From Micromonospora sonchi (lineage in GTDB: Bacteria > Actinomycetota > Actinomycetes > Mycobacteriales > Micromonosporaceae), in assembly GCF_014646235.1 (NCBI RefSeq), contig NZ_BMNB01000009.1:1-64000 (forward strand): 64,000 bases of DNA, in the 5' to 3' direction. Made by a program: the position numbers and the translations under genes. The notes under the pieces were generated by a model that did no database searches, had not been told where the DNA came from, and worked only from the letters and a program-made list of their open reading frames with translations. Numbering within the stretch: position 1 is the first letter of the stretch; every line of letters begins with the position of its first letter. Of this stretch, positions 9,819-18,060 are shown piece by piece.

Positions 9819-9963
9819 GGGTCAAGGCTAGTGGTCGTGCACACCGGTCGCGGCCGGGGACCATAGTGAACCCTCCTCAACCTCCCTGCACGGTCCGACG
9901 GACCGCAGGGCCGGACGTGGCGCGTGAGCGCCGCGTGGTCCAGGTCGAAAAGGGTTCAGTGGA

Positions 9964-11760
9964 TCACTGACGGTGGTCGACCAGGTCGATGAGTTGGCGT
10001 ACCACGGCGTCCGGCTCGATCGCCCGGTCGAAGACCGCGACCAGCAGGGTCTCCAGGTCGGGATAGCCGAGTTCCTCCGACAGCCGTAGCAGCGGCAGGT
10101 CGCTGGCCAGCCCGCGGTTGTGCTGGCGCAGCGCCAGCCCGATGGTGGCCCGGCCGAGCCGGACCTTGTCGCTGATCGAGATGCCCGGTTCACTGTGTTC
10201 GGCGAACCACCGGTTGATCTGCATCTGCGCGTGCGGCGACTTGACGAAGCCCAGCCATTCCCGGCGTGGGCCGCGCGGGGCGACCTCGGCGTCGAGGCTG
10301 CTCTCCTCGTCGGTCTCGGTGAAGATCTCCACCACGTCGCCCTCGTCCAGTTCGGAGGAGAGCGGGACCAGTCGGCCGTTGATCCGGGCGGCGAGACACC
10401 GGTCGCCGCGGTCGGTGCCCAGCTCGTACGCCAGGTCGACGGGCGTGGCCCCGGCCGGCAGGACGATCTGCCGTCCCTCGGCGACCACCTGGATCTGCGC
10501 CTCGGCCAGATCGCAGCGCAGTGACTGGAGGAACTGCGCCGGATCGGCGGCGTCCTGTTCCCAGTCCAGCACCCGCCGCAGCCAGTCGAGCTGCTCGGCG
10601 CGGGCCGCAGCCCCATTCGAGCGTGGGAAGCGGAAATCGGCGGCCACACCGTACTCGGCCGAGCGGTGCATCTCCGCGGTGCGGATCAGCACCTCCACCG
10701 TCCGGTTCTTCGGGCCGCAGACGCTGGTGTGCAGGGAGCGGTAGAGGTTGTTCTTCGGCGAGGCGATGAAGTCCTTGAACCGGCCGGGGACCGGCCGCCA
10801 GAGACAGTGGACCGCGCCGAGCGCCGCGTAGCAGTCGGTGGCCGGCCCGTCCACCACCACCATGATCCGGGGCAGGTCGTACGGGACGGTGTGCCCACCG
10901 GCCACGGTGTCTTTCCAGATCGAGTAGAGATGCCGGGGGCGGGGGGCCACCTCGGCATCGACCCGGCTGCGGCGCAGCGCCACCTTGGTCTGCGCCACCA
11001 CGTCGGCAAGGTAGGCGTCCCAGCCGGGGCGGTCGTGCACGTGGCGCGCGATGCGGGAGTGCTCCTCCGGCTCCAGGTGCAGCAGCACCACGTCGTCCAG
11101 TTCCCGCTTGAGGTTCTGGATGCCCAGCCGGTCGCAGAGTGGTACCAGCACCTCCTGGGTCTTGCGGGCGATCCGCTCCCGGGAGGCAGCCGAGCGTACG
11201 CCGAGGGTGCGCATGTTGTGCAGCCGGTCGGCCAACTTGATGATCAGCACGCGGACGTCCTTGCCGGCCGCGATGATCATCTTGCGGATGGTCTCCGCCT
11301 CGGCGGCCTTGCCGTAGAACGCCTTGTCGAACTTGGTCACCCCGTCGACCAGGTGGGCCACCTCGTGGCCGAAGTCCTCGGCCAGGGCCTGCAGCGTGTA
11401 GCGGGTGTCCTCCACCGTGTCGTGCAGCAGCGCGGCGACCAGGGTCGTGGTGTCCATGCCCAGCTCGGCGCAGATCTGGGCGACCGCCAGCGGGTGCGTG
11501 ATGTACGGCTCACCGCTCTTGCGGAACTGGCCCCGGTGCATGTTCTCCGCGATCGTGTACGCCCGGCGCAGCACCGCGGGATCGGTCCCCGCGTGGATGG
11601 CGCGGTGCGCGCGAACCAACTGACCGACCGGTTCGTTGTCGGCTGCGGGCCAGCTCAGCAGCGAGCGGAGCCGGCGGGTCAGCGGCAGCTCGCCCGGCTG
11701 TGCCGGGAGGGCGCCCCCCAGGGCGCCGCCGCGTCCGGCGTCGACGTCCACCCGGGACAC
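9964..11760 (-). CDS. Short RelA/SpoT homologue ((p)ppGpp hydrolase/synthetase, RshA-like)
   Basis: A 598-aa RSH protein. Domains in order: HD hydrolase (about 50-215, with HDTVEDT and LADRLHNMRTLG); synthetase (about 255-375, with DCYAALG, RFKDFIASPKNNLYRSLHT and VEVLIRTAEMH); and TGS (about 405-465). The tail after TGS is short, so the zinc-finger and ACT regulatory modules of full-length Rel (about 720-800 aa) are missing. The usual VEVQIRT reads VEVLIRT, and the usual IYDL-A-R stretch reads VPYDLPRIMVVVD, so synthetase activity may be reduced. Likely a second RSH next to a housekeeping Rel elsewhere, as S. coelicolor has RshA beside RelA. Confidence 0.85.
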   Translation of the reverse strand: MSRVDVDAGRGGALGGALPAQPGELPLTRRLRSLLSWPAADNEPVGQLVRAHRAIHAGTDPAVLRRAYTIAENMHRGQFRKSGEPYITHPLAVAQICAELGMDTTTLVAALLHDTVEDTRYTLQALAEDFGHEVAHLVDGVTKFDKAFYGKAAEAETIRKMIIAAGKDVRVLIIKLADRLHNMRTLGVRSAASRERIARKTQEVLVPLCDRLGIQNLKRELDDVVLLHLEPEEHSRIARHVHDRPGWDAYLADVVAQTKVALRRSRVDAEVAPRPRHLYSIWKDTVAGGHTVPYDLPRIMVVVDGPATDCYAALGAVHCLWRPVPGRFKDFIASPKNNLYRSLHTSVCGPKNRTVEVLIRTAEMHRSAEYGVAADFRFPRSNGAAARAEQLDWLRRVLDWEQDAADPAQFLQSLRCDLAEAQIQVVAEGRQIVLPAGATPVDLAYELGTDRGDRCLAARINGRLVPLSSELDEGDVVEIFTETDEESSLDAEVAPRGPRREWLGFVKSPHAQMQINRWFAEHSEPGISISDKVRLGRATIGLALRQHNRGLASDLPLLRLSEELGYPDLETLLVAVFDRAIEPDAVVRQLIDLVDHRQ

Positions 11761-11881
11761 CCCCTCACCCCCGCCCCATGATCACCGAAAACCCGGCAAC
11801 CGGGAGCAGACCCTCGAAACGGGCAGGACTGCACTTCCTTAACAGACTAAGTGAGCGGAGGTAGTCCGATCGGACAGTTGC

Positions 11882-13661
11882 TCATGAGCGTTCGGACCAG
11901 AGTTGGTGAGACCCGGCGCTCTCGGCCTTGATCAGCAGGTCCCGGAACCGGGCTGCGCCGGCTACCGGGGTGGCCCAGCCGCCGGACATCTCGACCAACC
12001 TGGTTTCCGGCCGTTCCAACCAGGACAGGACCCGTTCCGACTCCTCGGCACTGGCCGCCGGGATCGGGCCATGGCCGGGCAGCACCGTCTCGGCGGTGGC
12101 CCGGATGACGGCCAGCGTGGGCCGGGGGTGGACCCCGGGCGGAGAGACCCCCGGCCAGCCGGCCGTACCGCACCAGCGTCAACTCCCAGCCACCGCCGGC
12201 GGCCGGCCGGGCGGCGGCCAGCTCGGCGATCCCGGTCAGCGCGGCCAGCCGCTGCATGCGTACGGCCGCCCGCAGCACCGCGGTCAGCCGGGACCGGAGC
12301 ACGGCGGCCTCCTCGTACCGCTGATCGACCGCCAACGCTTCGATCCGGGCGAGCAGGGCGTCCACCACCGGACGGGGGTCGCCGGTGGTGGCGGTGGCGA
12401 ACGGGGTCACCGCGCGGTCGGCGTACTCCCCGGGGGTGATCCGGTGCTTGCACGGTGCCGGGCAGCGACCCAGCTCGGCCAGCGCGCAGGCCGGCGTGAC
12501 GGTGCGCAGCGACAGCCGGTGGGTGCACTGGCGCAGCGGCACCGCGTCGTGGAATCCGGCGGCGGCCAGCTCCGCCGCCCGCCGGGACGAGAAGGGGCCG
12601 AGGTAGGCGCGGTCGCTGGGGGAGATCTCCCGGACCACCGACAACCGGGGGTACGGCCCGTCGGTCAGCTTCAGCCAGACCACCCGCTCGGGGAACTTCG
12701 ACCGCCGGTTGTACGGCGGCGCGTGCGCCCCGATCAGCCGCAGCTCGCGGACCTCCGCCTCCAGTGAGTGCGCGCACTCGATCGCCTCGACCCGCTCGGC
12801 GGCGGCCAGCATCTCCGAGATCCGGGCGCGCTTCTCCGCGGCGGTGAAGTAGCTGCGTACCCGGGTGGCGATGTCCCCGGAGGTGCCGACGTAGAGCGGC
12901 CGGTCGTCCGTGGCCCGGAAGATGTAGACCCCGGGGGAACGCGGCAGACCATCGGCCAGATGGCGTTTGCGGCGCTGGGTCGGGGTGACCGCGCGGGCGA
13001 ACTCGATGGCTTCGCCGACGGAGTCCACCCGGTGGCCGCCGAGCCGCCCGATCAGCCCGTGCAGCACGTCGACGGTGGCCCGGGCGTCGTCCAGCGCCCG
13101 GTGGGTGGGCTGCGTGGCGGCGCGGAAGTAGGCGGCGAGGGTGCCGAGCTTGCGGTTGGGCACCTCGTCGCGGAGCAGCACCCGCCGGGCCAACGCGGCG
13201 GTGTCCAGCACCTTCGGGTTCGGCCAGCGGTAGCCGTGCCTGGCGCAGGCGGCCTTGAGGAAGCCGACGTCGTACGGGGCGTTGTGGGCCACCAGCACGG
13301 CGTCCGTGAGAAATTCCAGGAAGCTCGGCAGCACCTGTTCGATCGGCGGTGCCGGCAGCAGCATCGCCTGGGTGATGCCGGTCAGCACGGTGATGAACGG
13401 CGGGATCGGCACCCCGGGGTTGACCAGGGTGGCCAGCACCCCCAGTTCCTCGCCGCCGCGCACCTTGACCGCGCCGATCTCGGTGATGCCGCCGCCGTCC
13501 GGGGCGCCCCCGGTGGTCTCCAGGTCGACCACGACGAAGGTCGTGGCGTACAGCGGCAACGCCGGGTCGACCCCGTCGACGGCCGGGTCGAGCCCGGCCA
13601 GCGCCGGTTGGAGGTAGTCGTGTCCTGCCATCGGCGGCACGCTAACGGCCCGGTGAGACAT
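11882..13661 (-). CDS. DEDD exonuclease / GIY-YIG nuclease fusion (Rv2191-like), frameshifted near the 3' end
   Basis: Fusion of a DnaQ-type 3'-5' exonuclease (about 30-200; VVVDLETTGG, HNAPYDVGFLK, THRALDDARAT) with a UvrC/Cho-like GIY-YIG domain (about 225-300; GVYIFRATDDRPLYVGTSGD) and a UvrC-like cysteine cluster (CTH...CALAELGRCPAPCKH). Presumably a DNA-repair nuclease. At the C5 run 12148-12152 the frame breaks. Uninterrupted reading runs to 11847 with an implausible Arg/Gly/Pro tail, whereas a -1-nt correction continues as GVSPPGVHPRP...LSWLERPETRLVEMSGGWATP and stops at 11882. Starts at 13661 (better RBS) or 13631 (MAGHDYLQP) are possible. Syntenic with Rv2191 near trpD-ctaE-qcr. Confidence 0.88.
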
Positions 13662-13673
13662 TTGCGTCTCACC
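13652..13673. promoter_or_regulatory. Operator-like palindrome at the exonuclease start
   Basis: Perfect inverted repeat GGTGAGAC-N6-GTCTCACC. It overlaps the candidate ATG at 13661 of the minus-strand exonuclease and lies about 85 bp upstream of the divergent NYN gene. A regulator bound here could affect both genes. It does not match the actinobacterial LexA box (GAAC-N4-GTTC). Confidence 0.4.
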
Positions 13674-13758
13674 CGCCTCATTCGTTACCACCGGTCTAGG
13701 ATGAGAGATCGGCTCACTCACCAGGCGGTGAGCCCGGTCGCGGTGGGAGACTTGCCAC

Positions 13759-15186
13759 ATGCCCCTCACCGAGCCGCCCGACGACAACCTCCAGCAGGAG
13801 GAGCAGGTCGTCGCCGTGCCGGCTGCCGATGAGGGCCCGGCCGGCCGCTCCGACCCGCCGGCCGATTCCGGCGATCCGGAGCGGGAGCCGAGCCTGCCCG
13901 AGGCGGTCCGGCAGCGGATCGTTTCGCTCACCGCCGCCGTGCTGCCCGGCCTGCCCGCCGACGAGGTGCCCGTGCCGCTGCGCCGGGTCGCCAAGTTCGC
14001 TCCCAACCGGCGAGCCCGGCTCGGTGCACCGGCGATCGCCGCTCAGCTCGCCGGTGACCCACTGTTCCGGCAGCGGGTCACCGCCCGGGTGCTGGCCGAC
14101 GCCGGCGACCTGGGCACCGCCGTGGTCGAGGGAACAGCCCCGGCCGCCGCGGATCCGGTCGAGGTGGCGGCCCTGGCCTACCTGGCCCGGCCGCGCGGAT
14201 GGCGGGATCTGATCGACGCCAGCGGTGCGGCGGTGCGCGCCGAGGCGGACAGCGCGGTGGTGGCCGAGCTGGTCCGCCAGGCCGAACAGCGGGCCACCCG
14301 GGCCGAGCACGACCGGGCGGTGGCCCGGGTCGAGGCCGACAAGCTGCGCGACGAACTCGCCCGGGTCCGCGAGGAGCTGGGCCAGCTGCGGGAGGAGAGC
14401 CGGCAGCTGACCCGTGCCCTGCGGGAGACGCAGGCCCGCGAGCGCAGGACGAGCGAGCTGCTGGCCACCGAGCGGGGGCGGGCGGCCCGCGCCGCTGCGG
14501 ACGCGGACGCCGAGCTGCGCCGGATCCGCGCCCGGCTGGCCGAGGCGGAGGCGGCCGCGAGCATCGCCCGGGCCAGCACGAAGGAGGCCCGCTCGGTCGA
14601 CGACGCGCGGCTGTGGCTGCTCCTGGAGACCATCGGCCAGGCGGCCGTCGGGCTCCGCCGCGAACTGGCGCTGGACCCGGTGGACCGGCTGCCCGCCGAC
14701 TTCGTCGCGGAGGCCTTCGCCGACTCCACGACGGCCACCGCGGCCGGTGCCGCCACCCGGGCCCGGGACACCGACGACCCGGCTCGGCTCGACCAGCTGC
14801 TCGCCCTGCCCCGGGCCCACCTGGTGGTCGACGGCTACAACGTCACCAAGCGGGGTTTTGGCGAGATGTCGCTGGAACAGCAGCGCAAGCGGTTGATCAC
14901 CGGCCTCGGCGGGATCGCCGCCCAGACCGGGGACGAGATCACCGTGGTCTTCGACGGCGCCGAACGCATCCACGGGCTGCCGCCCACCCCGCGCGGGGTC
15001 CGGGTGCTGTTCTCCCGCAAGGGGGAGACCGCCGACGAGCTGATCCGCCGCCTGGTCCGCGCCGAGCCGCCAGGCCGCCCGGTGGTGGTGATCTCCTCCG
15101 ACCGCGAGGTCGCCGACGGGGTACGCCGGCACGGCGCCTACCCCTTGGGCGCCGACTCGCTGCTGCGCCGGCTGTCCCGCTCCTGA
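13759..15186 (+). CDS. NYN-domain (PIN-like) putative RNase with coiled coil
   Basis: A 475-aa protein. The N-terminal part (1-45) is acidic and disordered. About 45-160 is a helical region with RRVAKFAPNRRARLG. About 165-275 is a long Arg/Glu-rich coiled coil, and the C-terminal 120 residues are a YacP/NYN-type PIN-like nuclease domain (LVVDGYNVTKRGF, VVFDGAE, VISSDREVADGVRRHGA). The acidic residues in VDGYN, VFDGAE and SSDREV form the expected metal site, so a role in RNA cleavage is likely. Divergent from the Rv2191-like nuclease. A 13/14-bp hairpin begins 14 bp after the stop. Confidence 0.88.
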   Translation: MPLTEPPDDNLQQEEQVVAVPAADEGPAGRSDPPADSGDPEREPSLPEAVRQRIVSLTAAVLPGLPADEVPVPLRRVAKFAPNRRARLGAPAIAAQLAGDPLFRQRVTARVLADAGDLGTAVVEGTAPAAADPVEVAALAYLARPRGWRDLIDASGAAVRAEADSAVVAELVRQAEQRATRAEHDRAVARVEADKLRDELARVREELGQLREESRQLTRALRETQARERRTSELLATERGRAARAAADADAELRRIRARLAEAEAAASIARASTKEARSVDDARLWLLLETIGQAAVGLRRELALDPVDRLPADFVAEAFADSTTATAAGAATRARDTDDPARLDQLLALPRAHLVVDGYNVTKRGFGEMSLEQQRKRLITGLGGIAAQTGDEITVVFDGAERIHGLPPTPRGVRVLFSRKGETADELIRRLVRAEPPGRPVVVISSDREVADGVRRHGAYPLGADSLLRRLSRS

Positions 15187-15200
15187 CCGGTCATCCCCCC

Positions 15201-15262
15201 GATCGTTGACGGCTGAGCGAGACGACACGCCGGGGACAACTACAGCTGAGCCGCCAACGATC
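15201..15262. repeat. Inverted repeat after the NYN gene, abutting a G-rich satellite
   Basis: Arms GATCGTTGACGGCT (15201-15214) and AGCCGCCAACGATC (15249-15262) match at 13 of 14 positions with a 34-nt loop. It probably terminates the NYN transcript. It is set directly against the G-rich tandem stretch that begins at 15264. Confidence 0.6.
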
Positions 15263-15263
15263 A

Positions 15264-15415
15264 TGGGCGGCGCGGCGCGGCGCGGCGGTTGGCGGCGAGG
15301 TGCGGTGCGGTGCGGGGCGGTGCGGGGCGGTGCGGTGCGGGGCGGTGCGGTGCGGGGCGGCCCGGCGCGGGGCGGGGTGGGGTGGGGTGGGGTGGGGTGG
15401 CCCGGGGGCGGGGCG
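15264..15415 (+). repeat. G-rich simple tandem repeats (GGCGC / GGTGC / GGGGT runs)
   Basis: About 150 bp with almost no A or T: GGCGC units, then interleaved TGCGG and TGCGGGGCGG units, then five GGGGT units (about 15372-15400). The plus strand has many runs of three or more G and could fold into G-quadruplexes. It lies immediately upstream of the M48 protease gene. Long reading frames through it are compositional artefacts. Confidence 0.75.
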
Positions 15416-15493
15416 AGGCGGACAACTAGGATGGGCCCGCGCGGGCGGGAGGAGCGGCGGCATGGCGGGGCAACGGCGCGGCGAGGTGACTCG

Positions 15494-16753
15494 GTGAGCC
15501 CGCGCGGCTGGGCGCTGCTCACCCTGGCGGGCCTCGGCCTCGCCCTGGTGATGGCCGCTCTGGTGCTGATTCCGTGGAGCCGACCGCCGGCGCCCCGGGC
15601 CGACCAGCTCGCCGCGCTGCGCGAGCTGCCCGCCGATCAGGTGGAGCGGGCCCGGCAGTTCCGTTCCGCGCTGCGCCCCGGCGGCTGGGCGGCGCTCGGC
15701 GTGGGGCTGTTGGTGGCGCTGGCACTGGGGTTGACCCCGCTGGGCGGCCGGCTGATCGAGCTGGTGGGGCGCCCCTTCGGCGACCACTGGATCGCCCAGG
15801 CGGTCCTCGGCGGGCTCGCCGTGGTGCTGGTAGCCGACCTGGTGACGCTGCCGTTCGCCGCCTGGCGTCACACCGTGCTCACCCGCTACGGGCTGGCCAC
15901 CAACGGTTGGAGCGGCTGGGCGCTGGACCTGCTCAAGTCGTACGCGGTCAGCGCGGTCATCGGGGCGGTGGCGCTGCTCGGCTTCTACGCCGTCGTCCGG
16001 CTGGCGCCCCGCTGGTGGTGGGCGTTCGGCGCGGCCGGCGCGGCGACCCTGGTGGTGCTGCTCTCCTTCGTGCTGCCGGTGCTGGTCGAGCCGGTGTTCA
16101 ACCGGTTCAGCCCGATGGAGCCGGGACCGCTGCGGACCCAGCTGATGGAGTTGGCCGCCCGCGACGGGGTACCGGTGCGCGACGTGCTGGTCGCCGACGC
16201 CTCGCGGCGTACCCGGGCGGTCAACGCGTACGTCTCCGGGCTCGGCCCGACCCGCCGCGTCGTGGTCTACGACAATTTGCTGCGCGAGGCGACGCCGGCC
16301 GAGGTGACCGCGGTCGTGGCACACGAACTCGGCCACGCCAAGGACCGGGACGTACCGGTCGGCACCCTCACCGGCGCGCTGGGCGCCGCCGCCGCGGTGG
16401 TCGCGCTCTATCTGATCGGCTCCTGGCCGCCGCTGCTGCGGCTGGCCGGGGTCGACTCGGTGGCCCAACCGAAGGCGTTCCCGCTGCTGCTGGCACTGGT
16501 CACGGTGGCCGGGCTGGTCGTCACACCGGTGCAGGCGCTGATGTCGCGGCGGGTCGAGGCGCGCGCCGACGCGCACGCGCTGGCCCTGACCGGCGACCCC
16601 GCCACCTACGAGTCGATGCAGCGTCGGCTCGCCGCGGTCAACCTCGCCGACCCGGACCCGCCCCGCTGGGAGTACCTCTACTCCGCCTCGCACCCGTCCA
16701 CCGTGGAGCGGATCGCCGCCGCCCGCGCGTACGCCAGAAAGGCCGGCCCATGA
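15494..16753 (+). CDS. M48-family membrane zinc metalloprotease
   Basis: A Ste24/CAAX-protease-like peptidase of 419 aa. The zinc motif HELGH lies in AVVAHELGHAKDRD, with a downstream glutamate in RRVEARADAHALAL completing the site. Several hydrophobic helices lie around both halves (for example GWALLTLAGLGLALVMAALVL at the N-terminus). The GTG at 15494 has a GAGGTG box 5 nt upstream; an in-frame ATG at 15431 would add a basic 21-residue leader. It is followed after 22 bp by the mannosyltransferase gene. The substrate is unknown; membrane protein quality control is a reasonable guess. Confidence 0.88.
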   Translation: MSPRGWALLTLAGLGLALVMAALVLIPWSRPPAPRADQLAALRELPADQVERARQFRSALRPGGWAALGVGLLVALALGLTPLGGRLIELVGRPFGDHWIAQAVLGGLAVVLVADLVTLPFAAWRHTVLTRYGLATNGWSGWALDLLKSYAVSAVIGAVALLGFYAVVRLAPRWWWAFGAAGAATLVVLLSFVLPVLVEPVFNRFSPMEPGPLRTQLMELAARDGVPVRDVLVADASRRTRAVNAYVSGLGPTRRVVVYDNLLREATPAEVTAVVAHELGHAKDRDVPVGTLTGALGAAAAVVALYLIGSWPPLLRLAGVDSVAQPKAFPLLLALVTVAGLVVTPVQALMSRRVEARADAHALALTGDPATYESMQRRLAAVNLADPDPPRWEYLYSASHPSTVERIAAARAYARKAGP

Positions 16754-16775
16754 GCGAGCAGAGCGGAGTGCCGGC

Positions 16776-17900
16776 ATGAGCCGCACGTTGCTGGTCACGA
16801 ACGACTTTCCACCCCGACCCGGCGGCATCCAGTCGTTCGTGCACAACCTCGCGGTACGCCAGCCGACCGGCTCGGTGGTGGTCTACGCGTCGAGCTGGCA
16901 CGACGCCGACAAGTTCGACGCCGACCAGCCGTTCGAGGTGGTCCGCGAGCGGACCCGGATGCTGCTGCCCACGCCGCTGGTGGCCCGCCGCGCCGCGCGA
17001 CTGGCCCGCGCGTACGACTGCGACGCGGTCTGGTTCGGCGCGGCGGCCCCGCTCGGCCTGCTCGCCACCGGGCTGCGCCGCCGGGCCGGGATCCGGCGGG
17101 TGGTCGCCCTGACCCACGGGCACGAGGTGGGGTGGGCGGCGCTGCCGGTGGCCCGCGCCGCGTTGCGGCGCATCGGTCGGGGCACGGACGTGGTCACCTA
17201 CCTGGGGGAGTACACCCGCACCCGGCTGGCGCGGGCGCTGGACGGGGTGACCGAGCTACGTCGGCTCGCGCCCGGCGTGGACACCGATCTCTACCACCCG
17301 GGCGTCGACGGCGCAGCCGTGCGGCACCGGCTGGGGCTGGCCGATCGCCCGGTGGTGGTCTGCGTGTCCCGCCTGGTGCCGCGCAAGGGCCAGGACATGC
17401 TGATCCGGGCGCTGCCGCTGATCCGCCGCCGGGTTCCCGACGCCGCGCTGCTGGTGGTCGGCGGCGGCCCGTACCGGGCCACCCTGGCCCGGCTGGCCCG
17501 GCAGTCCGGCGTGGAACGGGACGTGGTCTTCACCGGCTCGGTACCGTCGGCCGAGTTGCCCGCCCACTACGCGGCCGGTGACGTGTACGCGATGCCGTGC
17601 CGGACCCGCAACCGGGGCCTGGACGTCGAGGGGCTCGGCATCGTCTACCTGGAGGCGTCGGCGACCGGCCTGCCGGTGGTGGCCGGCAACTCCGGCGGCG
17701 CCCCCGACGCGGTGCGGGAGGGGGAGACCGGGTACGTGGTGAACGGCCGGGACCTCGGCCAGCTCGCCGACCGGGTGGCCACCCTGCTCGCCGATCGGGA
17801 CCTGGCCCGGCAGTTCGGCGCGGCCGGCCGCGCCTGGGTGGAGCGGGAGTGGCGCTGGGAGACCCAGGCGCAGCGGCTGGCCGCCCTCCTGGCCGGCTGA
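16776..17900 (+). CDS. GT4 mannosyltransferase, PimB-like
   Basis: A 374-aa GT-B fold glycosyltransferase of family 4. The N-terminal acceptor half starts LLVTNDFPPRPGGIQSFVHNLA. The C-terminal half has VCVSRLVPRKGQDMLIRALP and the donor-binding EX7E region (EGLGIVYLEASATGLPVVAG). These features match PimB (PIM mannosyltransferase, Rv2188c in M. tuberculosis), which adds the second mannose to phosphatidylinositol mannoside from GDP-mannose. The fadD15-like gene further right is the same partner as in Rv2187. Function is inferred by family and synteny; related mannosyl transfer to other lipids is possible. Confidence 0.85.
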   Translation: MSRTLLVTNDFPPRPGGIQSFVHNLAVRQPTGSVVVYASSWHDADKFDADQPFEVVRERTRMLLPTPLVARRAARLARAYDCDAVWFGAAAPLGLLATGLRRRAGIRRVVALTHGHEVGWAALPVARAALRRIGRGTDVVTYLGEYTRTRLARALDGVTELRRLAPGVDTDLYHPGVDGAAVRHRLGLADRPVVVCVSRLVPRKGQDMLIRALPLIRRRVPDAALLVVGGGPYRATLARLARQSGVERDVVFTGSVPSAELPAHYAAGDVYAMPCRTRNRGLDVEGLGIVYLEASATGLPVVAGNSGGAPDAVREGETGYVVNGRDLGQLADRVATLLADRDLARQFGAAGRAWVEREWRWETQAQRLAALLAG

Positions 17901-17998
17901 ACCACCGTACGCCCCCGCCCCCGGTCCACCGCACGCCCCGCCCCGGCCCACTGCCCGCCACCGCACCACTGCCCGTCGTCGCCCCGCCCGGCGGCAGG

Positions 17999-18060
17999 CG
18001 TTGTTAAAAAGGGGCCCTTCCTATACACCAGGCGTTAACAGGGGGCCCTTCCTTTCACCC
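17999..18060 (-). repeat. 3'-end two-unit GGGCCC element, copy A
   Basis: Read on the minus strand it starts GGGTGAAAGGAAGGGCCC. It contains two units of the form GGAAGGGCCCC-(C/T)-T-n-TTAAC, whose GGAAGG cores start at 18053 and 18022 (31-bp period), joined by GCCTGGTGTATA. The last eight codons and the TAA of the EAL-domain gene (stop at 18035-18037) are supplied by this element. Copies B (39241), C (50248) and D (60887) are related. Confidence 0.9.

Noticed and set aside
8380..9864. Longer N-terminus for the nucleotidyltransferase
   Set aside because: The extra 195 codons overlap the NUDIX gene out of frame; the GTGA overlap at 9276-9279 is a better start.
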